DNA of 64,000 nt from Ketobacter sp. MCCC 1A13808. GTDB taxonomy: Bacteria; Pseudomonadota; Gammaproteobacteria; Pseudomonadales; Ketobacteraceae. Under the pieces are notes generated by a model, which made no database searches, was not told the DNA's origin, and worked only from the letters and a program-made list of their open reading frames with translations. Location: the NCBI RefSeq assembly GCF_009746715.1, contig NZ_VRKW01000003.1, forward strand, positions 248,001 through 312,000, given 5' to 3'. The translations under genes and the position numbers were made by a program. Numbering within the stretch: the stretch's first letter is position 1; the number at the start of each line of letters is the position of its first letter. Positions 1 through 8,587 of the stretch are shown one piece after another.

Positions 1-1228
1 CCCGATTGAGCCGTTGGCTTCGCTGCTGCTCCTGTTGGTAGCGCACCAGTTGCGTTTCGGTCTCTTCCAATGCGACCAACAGGGTTTGCTGATACTGTGC
101 CAAAGCGGCCTGCGCTTCCGCGTTGGCGCTGTCCACCCGTGCCTGTACACGTCCAAAATCCAACGCCGCCCACTGGATACCGATGCCGCCACCGTGGTGT
201 TCGGCGGAAGCGGAAAAGAGATCATCTGCATCCAGTGCAAACGAACCGATGAGTCCCCCCAGTTGAAAACGCGGAAACCAGTCGGCAGTGGCGACACCGA
301 TGGCCGCTGTGTTGGCAGCGAGGCGTCGTTCTGCGGCACGAATATCCGGGCGACGCCGAAGTACGTCACCAGGTGAATCCAGAGGGATAGAGGGTAACTG
401 CGTTGGCCAGTTCACTTGCGTTGCCAATCGTTTATTTAATTCGCCGGGTAGCTGCCCGCTGAGGACGGCAATGCGGTGCATGTGCGCGGCAATATCCGCA
501 CGCAATAAAGGCAGCAAGGCACCCGTGGATTCCCATTGTGCCTGCGCCCGCACTTGGTCAAACTCAGTACCGCGACCGGCATTAACCCTTGTATCGACAA
601 TGTCCAGAGACTCCCTTTGCAATTCCAGATTGTGTTGTGCTACCTGCATTTGCTGCTGCAAACCACGTAATTCAAAATACTGGGTTGCCATCTGGCCAAC
701 CAACGCGATCTGCAATGCGTCGAGGTCGGCGGCTGTGGCATCCAGCAGTCCCTGCTGTTGCTCTACGCTGCGACGGAGGCGACCGAACAAATCCAGCTCC
801 CAGCTCAGGCTGGCGTCGACATTGTATTGCTCAACTCTTTCCGCATAAGCCGGCGGAGCGCGCTCCGATAAGGCAAGATGTTGTTCGCCGGCATTGGCAC
901 CTATAGCAATGTTCGGTAACCGGTTGCGTTTGGCACCGCGTAGCAGTGACGCCGCGCGATCATAGTTCGCCAGTGCTGCCCGTAAATCGTAATTCGCCGA
1001 CAGCGTTTCAGTGATCAATTGCGCCAGCACCGGATCGTCAAAACCCTGCCAGAAAAGATTTTGCTGTGGACTGTTACCGCCTTTTTCCGGAGTGGGTGAC
1101 TCCGGCTCGTTATAAAACGTTGCAGGGGGCTGGCTATCGGGAGTTTTATAATCCGGGCCCACCATGCACCCTTGTAACAAAACGGCGGTCAGCGTTAAGC
1201 CGGAGATGGGCTTTAGTAACTTAAACAT
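1..1228 (-). CDS. RND efflux outer membrane lipoprotein (NodT/OprM family), partial
   Basis: This is the outer membrane channel of a tripartite drug efflux pump. The reading frame starts at an ATG ending at 1228, preceded by an AGGAGAAG ribosome site, and is still open at base 1, so about the last 50-80 residues lie outside the window. Residues 1-21 form a lipoprotein signal ending in LQGC (Cys21), followed by the family-typical CMVGPDY. The two repeated OEP helical regions follow, with the recognisable stretch around LRRRPDIRAAE. The start overlaps the stop of the pump gene by 8 bases, so the two are translationally coupled. Substrate cannot be told from sequence. Confidence 0.93.
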   Translation of the reverse strand, partial: MFKLLKPISGLTLTAVLLQGCMVGPDYKTPDSQPPATFYNEPESPTPEKGGNSPQQNLFWQGFDDPVLAQLITETLSANYDLRAALANYDRAASLLRGAKRNRLPNIAIGANAGEQHLALSERAPPAYAERVEQYNVDASLSWELDLFGRLRRSVEQQQGLLDATAADLDALQIALVGQMATQYFELRGLQQQMQVAQHNLELQRESLDIVDTRVNAGRGTEFDQVRAQAQWESTGALLPLLRADIAAHMHRIAVLSGQLPGELNKRLATQVNWPTQLPSIPLDSPGDVLRRRPDIRAAERRLAANTAAIGVATADWFPRFQLGGLIGSFALDADDLFSASAEHHGGGIGIQWAALDFGRVQARVDSANAEAQAALAQYQQTLLVALEETETQLVRYQQEQQRSQRLNR

Positions 1229-4200
1229 GTACTTCTCCTGTTTCTATTCCAGGGGTGTGGGCGTTGGTTTCAGGATGCGTTTTCACGGAGTTCTTGGCGA
1301 GTTTACGCAAAGCCACGTAAAACACCGGAGTCAGAAGCAGTCCAAACAGGGTTACGCCGATCATGCCGGTGAACACCGTTACGCCCATCGCGTTGCGCAC
1401 CTCGCTGCCAGCACCGCTGGCCATAACCAGGGGCACGACTCCTGCGACAAAGGCGACCGAGGTCATGATGATGGGGCGTAACCGTAATCGGCACGCTTCC
1501 AGTGCCGCCTGTACTGTGTCCATGCCTTCCATCTCCAGCTCACGGGCAAACTCCACAATGAGGATGGCGTTCTTGCAAGCCAACCCCATCAAGACCACCA
1601 GCCCCACCTGGACAAAGACATTGTTGTCGCCACCGTTGAGCCAGACTCCGAACAGAGCGGCCAGCAAACACATTGGCACTATCAGGATCACCGCCAGCGG
1701 CAACACCCAGCTTTCATACAGGGCAGCCAAAACCAGGAACACCAGCATCAGGGCTAACGGAAACACCACCAGCGCCGCTTGGCTCTGATTGATTTGTTGA
1801 AAACTGAGGTCCGTCCACTGAATGTTCATGCCGTTAGGCAATACCTGTTGCGCGATGGCGGCTACCGATGCCAGGGTTTCACCGGAAGACAGCAATGCCG
1901 GATCCGACTGTCCTATCAAATCAGCCGCAGGGTATCCGTTGTATCGGATTACCGGATCAGGTCCGAAACTTTGTTTCAGTTCCACCACGGTACTGAGTGG
2001 CACCATGTCGCCCTCGACATTACGGGTGTAAAGATTTCTCAGATCGCTTTCTTCATCGCGAAAAGGTGCATCGGCTTGCGCCATTACCCGATAAGTGCGG
2101 CCAAACAGGTTAAAATCGTTGACGTAGAGCGAGCCGAAATACAGTTGCAGGGTACTGAACACATCGTCCAGTCGCACTCCCAGTGCCTTCGCCTGTAAGC
2201 GGTCCACGACGGCATCCAATTGCGGAACGTTCGCCTGATAGGAGCTGATGGGAAAATTCAGTCCGGGTTCTTGGCTGAGCGTGCCTGCCAGCTGATTGGT
2301 TACAGTTTGCAGTGCGCCATAGCCGTCGCCAGCACGATCCTGAACATATAGGCTATAGCCTGAACCGGCACCCAGCCCGAAGATCGGTGGCGGCATTAAG
2401 GTTAGGGCAAAACCCTCTTTAATCTGAGCCAGCTTGCCGTTAAGTTCGTCTTTGATTTGCTCTGCACTGCGATCCCGGATACTGAAATCATCGAATAGAA
2501 TAAACACCGTACCTACGTTCGGCGTGTTCGTGCGCTGAAGCGCATTAAAGCCGACAAAAGCCGCAGCGTGGGAAACCCCTTCGGTTTCCAATGCCAGCTC
2601 GCTGACTTGACGGGCTACCGCTTCGGTTCGCTCCAGGGATGCGCCTTCCGGTAACCGGATACTTCCCACCAGATAGGTTTTATCCTGAGTAGGAATAAAA
2701 CCACCGGGCACCTCATTGAACATCAGTACCGTTGCTGCCAGCAGCAAAGCATACACACCGAACACCCAGCCGCGACGATTCAAGTTACGTCCGACCATGC
2801 CTTGGTAGCGTTCCGCATTGCGATTAAAAAAACGGTTGAAGGGGCGAAAAATCCAGCCGAAAACAACCTGGATCAACTTGGCTAAGCGATCCGGATCCGC
2901 ATCATGGGGTTTCAAAATATTGGCGGCCAACGCGGGTGACAAAGTCAGAGAATTAATAGCAGAAATCACTGTGGCAATGGCAATGGTGACGGCGAACTGC
3001 CGATAAAACTGACCGGTGATGCCATCAAGAAAAGCCATTGGAATGAACACGGCACAGAGCACCAGACTGATGGCAATTATCGGCCCGCTTACTTCGCGCA
3101 TGGCTTGGTGCGCAGCGGCCAGCGGAGTGAGTCCTTGTTCGATATTGCGTTCCACGTTTTCCACCACCACGATGGCATCATCCACCACGATACCGATCGC
3201 CAACACCATCCCGAACAGGGTTAGCGTGTTAATGGAGTAGCCCAGCATATTGAGCAGGGCAAAAGTACCGACGATGGAAACCGGAACCGCGAGTAGCGGA
3301 ATGATCGAGGCACGCCAGGTTTGTAAAAACAGGATGACGACGAGTACCACAAGCAGCACAGCCTCCAGTAATGTTTTGATTACTGCCTCAATGGACGTGC
3401 TGACAAACACGGTGGGATCGTAGGCCACTTCCCAAGTCAGGCCTTCGGGAAAGCGGGCTTCCAGTTCAGTCATCTTGTCGCGCACGGCTTGCGACACTTC
3501 AAGCGCATTGGATCCGGGAGACTGGAAAATAGGTAGTGCGACGGCCTGCTGCCCGTTTAGCAGGGCTCTTAGGGTATCCTGGGACGACGCCAGTTCGATG
3601 CGGGCTACGTCCCGCAACCGGGTAATTTCACCATTGTTTCCGGTTTTCAGAACCACTTCACCAAATTGCTCAACGCTGTCGAGTCGGCCTTGAGAATTTA
3701 TAGAGATTAAAAAATCCGAACCTTGCGGCATGGGGGCGGCTCCCAGTTGTCCGGCGGACACTTGCATATTCTGCTCGCGCACCGCATTGGCAATGTCATT
3801 GGCGGTGATATTCAGGGCCGCTGCCCGTTGCGGGTTCACCCATAACCGCATGGCGTAGTCACCGGAACCGAATAAGCCTGCTTCACCGACACCGGGAATG
3901 CGGGCCAATTCATCACGAATATGCAGGACAGCGTAGTTACGGATATAGGTGGCATCGAAACGATCGTCCGGCGATACCAGGTGCACCGCCATCATCAGGT
4001 TGGGCGATTGCTTTTGTGTTGTCACACCTTGTCTGCGAACGTCCTCCGGCAGGCGCGGCAACGCTTGTGTCACCCGATTCTGTACTTGTACCTGGGCTTG
4101 GTCGGGGTCTGTGCCCAGCTCAAAGGTGACGGTCATGACCAGCGTGCCATCGCTGCCCGCCACCGATTTCATGTAAATCATGTTTTCCACCCCATTGATG

Positions 4201-4409
4201 GCTTCTTCTATGGGCGTGGCAACGGTCTCGGAAATGGTTTTCGGATTGGCACCGGGGTAGCGGGCGGTAACCTGCACGCTGGGCGGCACCACTTCCGGGT
4301 ATTCACTAACAGGTAATAGGGGAATGCTGATCAGCCCCATGACGAAAATAATAATGGACAGCACCGATGCGAAAATAGGGCGATCCACAAAGAAGCGGGA
4401 AAATTTCAT
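1221..4409 (-). CDS. RND multidrug efflux pump, inner membrane permease (HAE-1, MexF-like)
   Basis: This 1062-residue proton-driven drug exporter has the usual HAE-1 length. I chose the ATG at 4409 (MKFSRFFVDRPIF) because it has a GGGGGAG ribosome site; a longer GTG start 48 bases upstream adds an atypical N-terminus. The proton relay is intact: paired aspartates in GIVVDDAIVVVEN (TM4) and the lysine in LACKNAILIVE (TM10). The N-terminal half resembles the MexF/OqxB branch (SEYPEVVPPSVQV). It is the middle gene of an adaptor-pump-channel operon; the adaptor gene ends 115 bases upstream. Substrates are inferred only from the family. Confidence 0.96.
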   Translation of the reverse strand: MKFSRFFVDRPIFASVLSIIIFVMGLISIPLLPVSEYPEVVPPSVQVTARYPGANPKTISETVATPIEEAINGVENMIYMKSVAGSDGTLVMTVTFELGTDPDQAQVQVQNRVTQALPRLPEDVRRQGVTTQKQSPNLMMAVHLVSPDDRFDATYIRNYAVLHIRDELARIPGVGEAGLFGSGDYAMRLWVNPQRAAALNITANDIANAVREQNMQVSAGQLGAAPMPQGSDFLISINSQGRLDSVEQFGEVVLKTGNNGEITRLRDVARIELASSQDTLRALLNGQQAVALPIFQSPGSNALEVSQAVRDKMTELEARFPEGLTWEVAYDPTVFVSTSIEAVIKTLLEAVLLVVLVVILFLQTWRASIIPLLAVPVSIVGTFALLNMLGYSINTLTLFGMVLAIGIVVDDAIVVVENVERNIEQGLTPLAAAHQAMREVSGPIIAISLVLCAVFIPMAFLDGITGQFYRQFAVTIAIATVISAINSLTLSPALAANILKPHDADPDRLAKLIQVVFGWIFRPFNRFFNRNAERYQGMVGRNLNRRGWVFGVYALLLAATVLMFNEVPGGFIPTQDKTYLVGSIRLPEGASLERTEAVARQVSELALETEGVSHAAAFVGFNALQRTNTPNVGTVFILFDDFSIRDRSAEQIKDELNGKLAQIKEGFALTLMPPPIFGLGAGSGYSLYVQDRAGDGYGALQTVTNQLAGTLSQEPGLNFPISSYQANVPQLDAVVDRLQAKALGVRLDDVFSTLQLYFGSLYVNDFNLFGRTYRVMAQADAPFRDEESDLRNLYTRNVEGDMVPLSTVVELKQSFGPDPVIRYNGYPAADLIGQSDPALLSSGETLASVAAIAQQVLPNGMNIQWTDLSFQQINQSQAALVVFPLALMLVFLVLAALYESWVLPLAVILIVPMCLLAALFGVWLNGGDNNVFVQVGLVVLMGLACKNAILIVEFARELEMEGMDTVQAALEACRLRLRPIIMTSVAFVAGVVPLVMASGAGSEVRNAMGVTVFTGMIGVTLFGLLLTPVFYVALRKLAKNSVKTHPETNAHTPGIETGEVHV

Positions 4410-4524
4410 GACAAGGCTCCCCCGGGTGCTGATCGCGGAGCGACGTCCGCGATACACCGAGTGTGTTTGGTTGAAGAATTGGATTTAACTAAATGGACTT
4501 TGCGACGCAGACCGAATGATCGGG

Positions 4525-5754
4525 TTACAGCGCTGGGCTGTCCGGCATCGGCGCTGCTGCAATTTGATCCCGCGGCGAAGCCAAGTTGACCAGTTGGGGC
4601 TGAACCTGGGTGCCGGAGGCTTGTACTTTCTGTAACCCGTTGACAATGATACGTTCTCCGGGCGTCAAGCCTTCATGAATCACCAGTTTCCCATCAACTT
4701 TGCGGCCGGGGTTCACTTCCCGTCGCGCGGTCAGATTGGCGTCGTCCACCACATAAACAAAGCGGCGATCCTGATCCGTCATCACCGCTTTCTGGTCTAC
4801 TAACACCGCGTGTTGCAGATGGCTGACGGGCACTTCCACGCGAGCGAACTGACCCGGTTTAAAAAAGCCATCGGGGTTGGCGAGCACCGCGCGGTATTGC
4901 AGTGTGCCGGTGTTGCGGTTCAATTGGTTGTCGACAAAATCCAGTTGTGCACGGTATGGATATTCCGTGTCGCCACTGATGCCCACTTTGACCATGGAAC
5001 CGGTTCCGAAACCGGCCTTGTTCTGGTTGCGGGAATAGGTTGCCTGATCTGTTTCGAAATACACGTAGACCGGATCCACTGATACCAGCGAGGTCAATAA
5101 GGTCTGGTCGGCATTGGCTAAATTCCCACGCGTCACATAGGCGCGGCCGACGCGACCATTGATAGGCGACTTTACCTGGGTATAGGCCAGTTCCAGTTGG
5201 GCGTTGTCGAGACTGGCTTGCGCGGAAGCAACATTCGCTTCGGCACTGGCCAGGTTGGCCGCCCGTTGGTCGAACTCCTCGCGGGAAATGGCTTTTCCTT
5301 TCAGCAGGCGTTGCGCCCGTTCAGCCTCGGATCGGGCCAGTTGTTGCACATTGAGGGCGCGTTTCAGGTCCGCCTCGGCAGAGCGTTGGTGCGCCTGGTA
5401 TGGGCGAGGATCAATGACGAATAGCAAGTCGCCTTGTTGAACCAATTGGCCTTCCTCAAAATGGATTGAGTCTATGTAACCGCTTACCCGGGGGCGTAAT
5501 TCGACGCTCTCACGGGCAGCAACGCGTCCGGTAAAAGAGTCCCAAAGGGTGACGTCCTCCTGGTTGACTTCCATTACATCAACAGCGGGAGGGGGCGGCA
5601 GGGTGTTTTCCTTTGCTTGCAGATCGGCCGGGTTGCAGCCATTCAAAAGCAGCGGTGTAGCAACAAACAGGGAGGCCATCAGCAGCCTGAAAGGGAAAGG
5701 GCCGGATTGGCGCACCTGGCCGGAAAAAAATCGGTATGGAAACTTGGTGTTCAT
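4525..5754 (-). CDS. RND efflux periplasmic adaptor (membrane fusion protein)
   Basis: This 409-residue adaptor bridges the inner membrane pump and the outer membrane channel. The N-terminus is a lipoprotein signal with lipobox LNGC (Cys40) after an unusually long leader. Then come the barrel-sandwich (SGYIDSIHFEEGQLVQQGD), a coiled-coil hairpin rich in Ala/Glu/Arg around residues 115-175, the second lipoyl half (YTQVKSPINGRVGRAYV) and beta-barrel domains. It is the first gene of the efflux operon and diverges from the AraC-type regulator, so control from the shared intergenic region is likely. Confidence 0.95.
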   Translation of the reverse strand: MNTKFPYRFFSGQVRQSGPFPFRLLMASLFVATPLLLNGCNPADLQAKENTLPPPPAVDVMEVNQEDVTLWDSFTGRVAARESVELRPRVSGYIDSIHFEEGQLVQQGDLLFVIDPRPYQAHQRSAEADLKRALNVQQLARSEAERAQRLLKGKAISREEFDQRAANLASAEANVASAQASLDNAQLELAYTQVKSPINGRVGRAYVTRGNLANADQTLLTSLVSVDPVYVYFETDQATYSRNQNKAGFGTGSMVKVGISGDTEYPYRAQLDFVDNQLNRNTGTLQYRAVLANPDGFFKPGQFARVEVPVSHLQHAVLVDQKAVMTDQDRRFVYVVDDANLTARREVNPGRKVDGKLVIHEGLTPGERIIVNGLQKVQASGTQVQPQLVNLASPRDQIAAAPMPDSPAL

Positions 5755-5916
5755 GACGTTGATACCCCATCAAAAGTCTATGAATGCAGCGGATTAGTAC
5801 CATCGCTATATTAGGGGGTGGGGGCTGTGGGCGGTATCGTATTGCTATCCGGTGATTGCCTATTTCTGCCTGGATCGGTGAAAGCGCGGGCAGGAGGGGA
5901 GGCTTTATATATGACA

Positions 5917-5958
5917 ATAATGGGGCAGATTGTCCGATATACGGCCATTATGAGGCAG
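5917..5958. promoter_or_regulatory. Putative operator in the efflux/AraC divergent intergenic region
   Basis: The 391-base gap between the adaptor gene and the AraC-type regulator holds a 7-base inverted repeat, ATAATGG (5917-5923) and CCATTAT (5945-5951). It also holds a direct repeat of GGCAG (5924-5928 and 5954-5958) spaced by exactly 30 bases, about three helical turns. That spacing suits tandem half-sites for an AraC-type protein. The function is inferred from position; no promoter boxes are convincing. The rest of the gap shows nothing further. Confidence 0.35.
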
Positions 5959-6145
5959 TTTTGTTGGTCGAAGACTTGCCGGTCATCGGGTTATCGCTTG
6001 CCTATTTGTCCATTCCTGCCCAATACTTGCCTAATCCTATCAAAGTTTGCAAGCCGCCACCGGAAGCACCAAGGGCGGGCGTATACTGATTGACGTGGTT
6101 ATTTCCGCTTTCCGTTTCCACTGCCTACTCAATGAGGAATTTTCT

Positions 6146-7108
6146 GTGTCTGCCAACAGTACCCAGGTTATTCACGACGGCGTCATCAGCCGTCATCAGC
6201 ATCAGAAGCTGGTGCAGAATATTTTGCGCCGCACCCCGGAACAGGGGGTGCAGGATTCACCCATTCCCCAGGTAAGTTTGATTCGCACCGACAGTCCGAG
6301 CAGTTGCACCTCCTCCATTTATGAGCCGAGCCTGGGATTTATTATCCAGGGCAGCAAAACCATTCAGCTGGGAGATCGGGAAATTGTATACGATGAGTTG
6401 AGCTATCTGGCGACCTGCGTTTCGTTACCGGTGTTGGGTCAGGTCATGCAGGCTTCGGATGACAAGCCTTATCTGGCGATCAAGCTCGCCCTGAACCCGC
6501 AGGAGATAGCCGACCTGTTATTGCAGATGCACGGGCAAAACGAACCCAGTATGGAAGAAGAACACTGTCCATTAGTGACCTGTGGTTTGCAGGTCGCTCA
6601 TATGGATCACGCGTTACTGGATTCCATTGCGCGGCTGGTTGCGTTGCTGGACACACCTAAGGACATTGCGGTTATTGGCCCGCTGATACGGCGGGAGATT
6701 TTGTATCGGGTATTAATGGGCGAATTAGGGCCGCGCATCCGGAAGTTTGCCTTGGTGGATCACCAGGCCAGCCGGGTGTCGAAAGTGATTGCGTTGCTAA
6801 AGGATCGCTTTTCCGAGCCGTTGCGGGTGCGCGACCTGGCCGACGCGGTGAATATGAGTGAATCCGCCCTGTTCCGCAGTTTTAAGGAAGTGACGCGTAT
6901 GTCGCCGGTGCAATTCCAGAAGCGCCTGCGCCTGTATGAAGCCAGACGATTGATGATGGCGGAAGGACTGGAAGCCGCGACCGCCAGTTTTCGCGTGGGC
7001 TATGAAAGTCCGTCGCATTTTAGCCGTGAATACAGTCGCCTGTTCGGCGCGTCGCCCAGATCGGACGTGGTGCGCCAGCGTGGTGACAATCGGGAGCGGG
7101 CGGTCTAG
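6146..7108 (+). CDS. AraC family transcriptional regulator
   Basis: The C-terminal third (about residues 215-310) carries the double helix-turn-helix of AraC regulators, including LRVRDLADAVNMSESALFR and the signature FRVGYESPSHFSREYSRLFG. The N-terminal half is the AraC_N cupin-like effector domain (YEPSLGFIIQGSK). I chose the GTG at 6146 because GAGGA sits 8 bases upstream; an in-frame TTG at 6047 would add 33 residues with no ribosome site. The gene is divergent from the RND operon, whose control is its probable job, although its own effector is unknown. Confidence 0.9.
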   Translation: MSANSTQVIHDGVISRHQHQKLVQNILRRTPEQGVQDSPIPQVSLIRTDSPSSCTSSIYEPSLGFIIQGSKTIQLGDREIVYDELSYLATCVSLPVLGQVMQASDDKPYLAIKLALNPQEIADLLLQMHGQNEPSMEEEHCPLVTCGLQVAHMDHALLDSIARLVALLDTPKDIAVIGPLIRREILYRVLMGELGPRIRKFALVDHQASRVSKVIALLKDRFSEPLRVRDLADAVNMSESALFRSFKEVTRMSPVQFQKRLRLYEARRLMMAEGLEAATASFRVGYESPSHFSREYSRLFGASPRSDVVRQRGDNRERAV

Positions 7109-7956
7109 GCGGTCGATTTGGGTTTGGATTTCCTGGTGCCGGTTTTTTTCTTTGTCGCAACGGGCTTGTCTGTATCCGGTTTAGCCACGGCAGGCTCACG
7201 CCGGTCCATTTCTTCCAGCCACAATAAACTTTCACCTAAAATAGCGAAGCGGCTAACGTATTTCGGTGACAAGTCACGCATGGTGGAAAGGGCGCTGATC
7301 AATAGTTTGTGTGCGTTGAGCGGGCCGGGATCTTCCGGTGCGCGCAAAAGTGCCTGAGTAATCAAGGTGTCGTCGTAATGCTTTCGGGTCAATAGTTGTA
7401 AGCGGCGTCCGGCGGCAAGACTCTTCACCGGTTGGGTGGTGCCAGGTGCAGTCTCATTGATGAGCCCGGTTAACGTTGCTACGGTTTCCTGATCCTGTTG
7501 CGAAAAAAGATTGTCAATGGCCGAGCTTTGTTGCTGCTCTTCCTGGGTGAATTTGAGATTGGATAATTGTTCTGTTAGTAGCGCTAGTAAATGACCGGCG
7601 TCCTCTTTGCTGGCTGACGCCAAACGCTGTGCCCGTCGTATAACGGTTTTGAAGTTACTTTGCTGGTGCAGTGCCTGCAAATCACGGATTTGCGGGTGTT
7701 GAGCAAGTGCTTGGAGTGGCTGCGCTGACTGCTGTTTTAGCTGCTCGTAATCGACCGTATACGAATCCACAGCGACCTGAAGTTTTTTCAGTAATATCCG
7801 GCGAACCCCTTCCCGCTGTTGGCTGGCCCGTTGCCATAACGCTTCCATATAACGGAAACGCACAGGATCGAAACCCTGCGCACCTTGCGATGTTAATTCA
7901 GCAAGTCGCTGCTTCAACTGTTCCTGTTGGCTGACCGGATGCGCAATCGCTGTCAT
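7105..7956 (-). CDS. DUF2894 domain-containing protein
   Basis: This 283-residue soluble, helix-rich, Gln-rich protein has a basic Lys/Ser/Thr tail (KKKTGTRKSKPKSTA) that could bind nucleic acid or a membrane. I assign DUF2894 because this family is the usual last gene after DUF3348, DUF802 and an OmpA-like protein, and the protein's shape fits; the match was recognised by eye only. The ATG at 7956 lies 4 bases after the OmpA stop, so it is the promoter-distal gene of that operon. An ORF extending further upstream is just read-through into the OmpA gene. Its stop overlaps the stop of the convergent araC gene by 4 bases. Function unknown. Confidence 0.75.
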   Translation of the reverse strand: MTAIAHPVSQQEQLKQRLAELTSQGAQGFDPVRFRYMEALWQRASQQREGVRRILLKKLQVAVDSYTVDYEQLKQQSAQPLQALAQHPQIRDLQALHQQSNFKTVIRRAQRLASASKEDAGHLLALLTEQLSNLKFTQEEQQQSSAIDNLFSQQDQETVATLTGLINETAPGTTQPVKSLAAGRRLQLLTRKHYDDTLITQALLRAPEDPGPLNAHKLLISALSTMRDLSPKYVSRFAILGESLLWLEEMDRREPAVAKPDTDKPVATKKKTGTRKSKPKSTA

Positions 7957-7960
7957 ATTT

Positions 7961-8587
7961 TTAAAACTCCGTAGCTTTGGGAACCGGTGCCATTTCCACA
8001 CGACGGTTTTGGGAGCGGCTTTGATTATCCTGATTTGGAACCACAGGTTGCTGGGCACCAAAAGCAGCCGCAAATACCACCTCTGCCGGCATGCCTTCGT
8101 CAATCAGTTCCCGTGTCACGGTGAGCGCCCGTTGTGCCGACAATTCCCAATTGTCTCTGAAATGCAGATTGCCCTTTTGAATGGGCAAGTCATCGGTAAA
8201 ACCGCTTACCATCAGAATCTGATCATGTTGATCAAGGTAAACCTGCAAAGGTGCAACCAGGGTTTTCAACAACTTTTGGCCTTCCGGTTGCAGCTCAGCG
8301 GAATTAATCTGGAACAGAACGCTGCCACTAATCCCGATACGCCCGTCTCGCAGGGTAACGCGCCCGGTGGCTAATGGATCGGCCAGTGCTTGCTCCAATG
8401 CCATGCGCCTGCGCTCCGCTTCCTGTCGCTTCTGAATTTCCTGGTCCAGGGTTTGTGATAATTCCAACTGAAACCCCAATGCCCAAATCAGTATCAATAC
8501 AAACACCCCCACCAGCCCCGACATCAAATCGCCGAAGATGGCCCAGATAGGCGGGTCTTGTGAAATGCCTTCGTCCAATTCCTGCAT
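7961..8587 (-). CDS. OmpA/MotB-like inner membrane protein
   Basis: This 208-residue protein has one transmembrane helix near residues 22-42 (DLMSGLVGVFVLILIW), a short coiled linker, and a C-terminal OmpA-like peptidoglycan-binding domain. That domain shows SGFTDD, NWELSAQRAL and the closing NRRVE. This MotB/TolR-like layout matches its neighbour, the TolQ/MotA-like DUF802 protein, with which it probably forms an ion-driven stator-like complex linked to the wall. Its ATG overlaps the DUF802 stop (TAATG), indicating translational coupling. Confidence 0.88.
   Translation of the reverse strand: MQELDEGISQDPPIWAIFGDLMSGLVGVFVLILIWALGFQLELSQTLDQEIQKRQEAERRRMALEQALADPLATGRVTLRDGRIGISGSVLFQINSAELQPEGQKLLKTLVAPLQVYLDQHDQILMVSGFTDDLPIQKGNLHFRDNWELSAQRALTVTRELIDEGMPAEVVFAAAFGAQQPVVPNQDNQSRSQNRRVEMAPVPKATEF

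Noticed and set aside
288-848. 186-codon plus-strand frame
   Set aside because: It is antisense to the outer membrane efflux gene, whose family motifs are clear; the frame is Ser/Arg/Cys-rich as shadows usually are.
7957-8103. N-terminal extension of the DUF2894 gene to 8103
   Set aside because: The extension is translated from inside the OmpA gene in another frame; the ATG at 7956 right after the OmpA stop is the sensible start.
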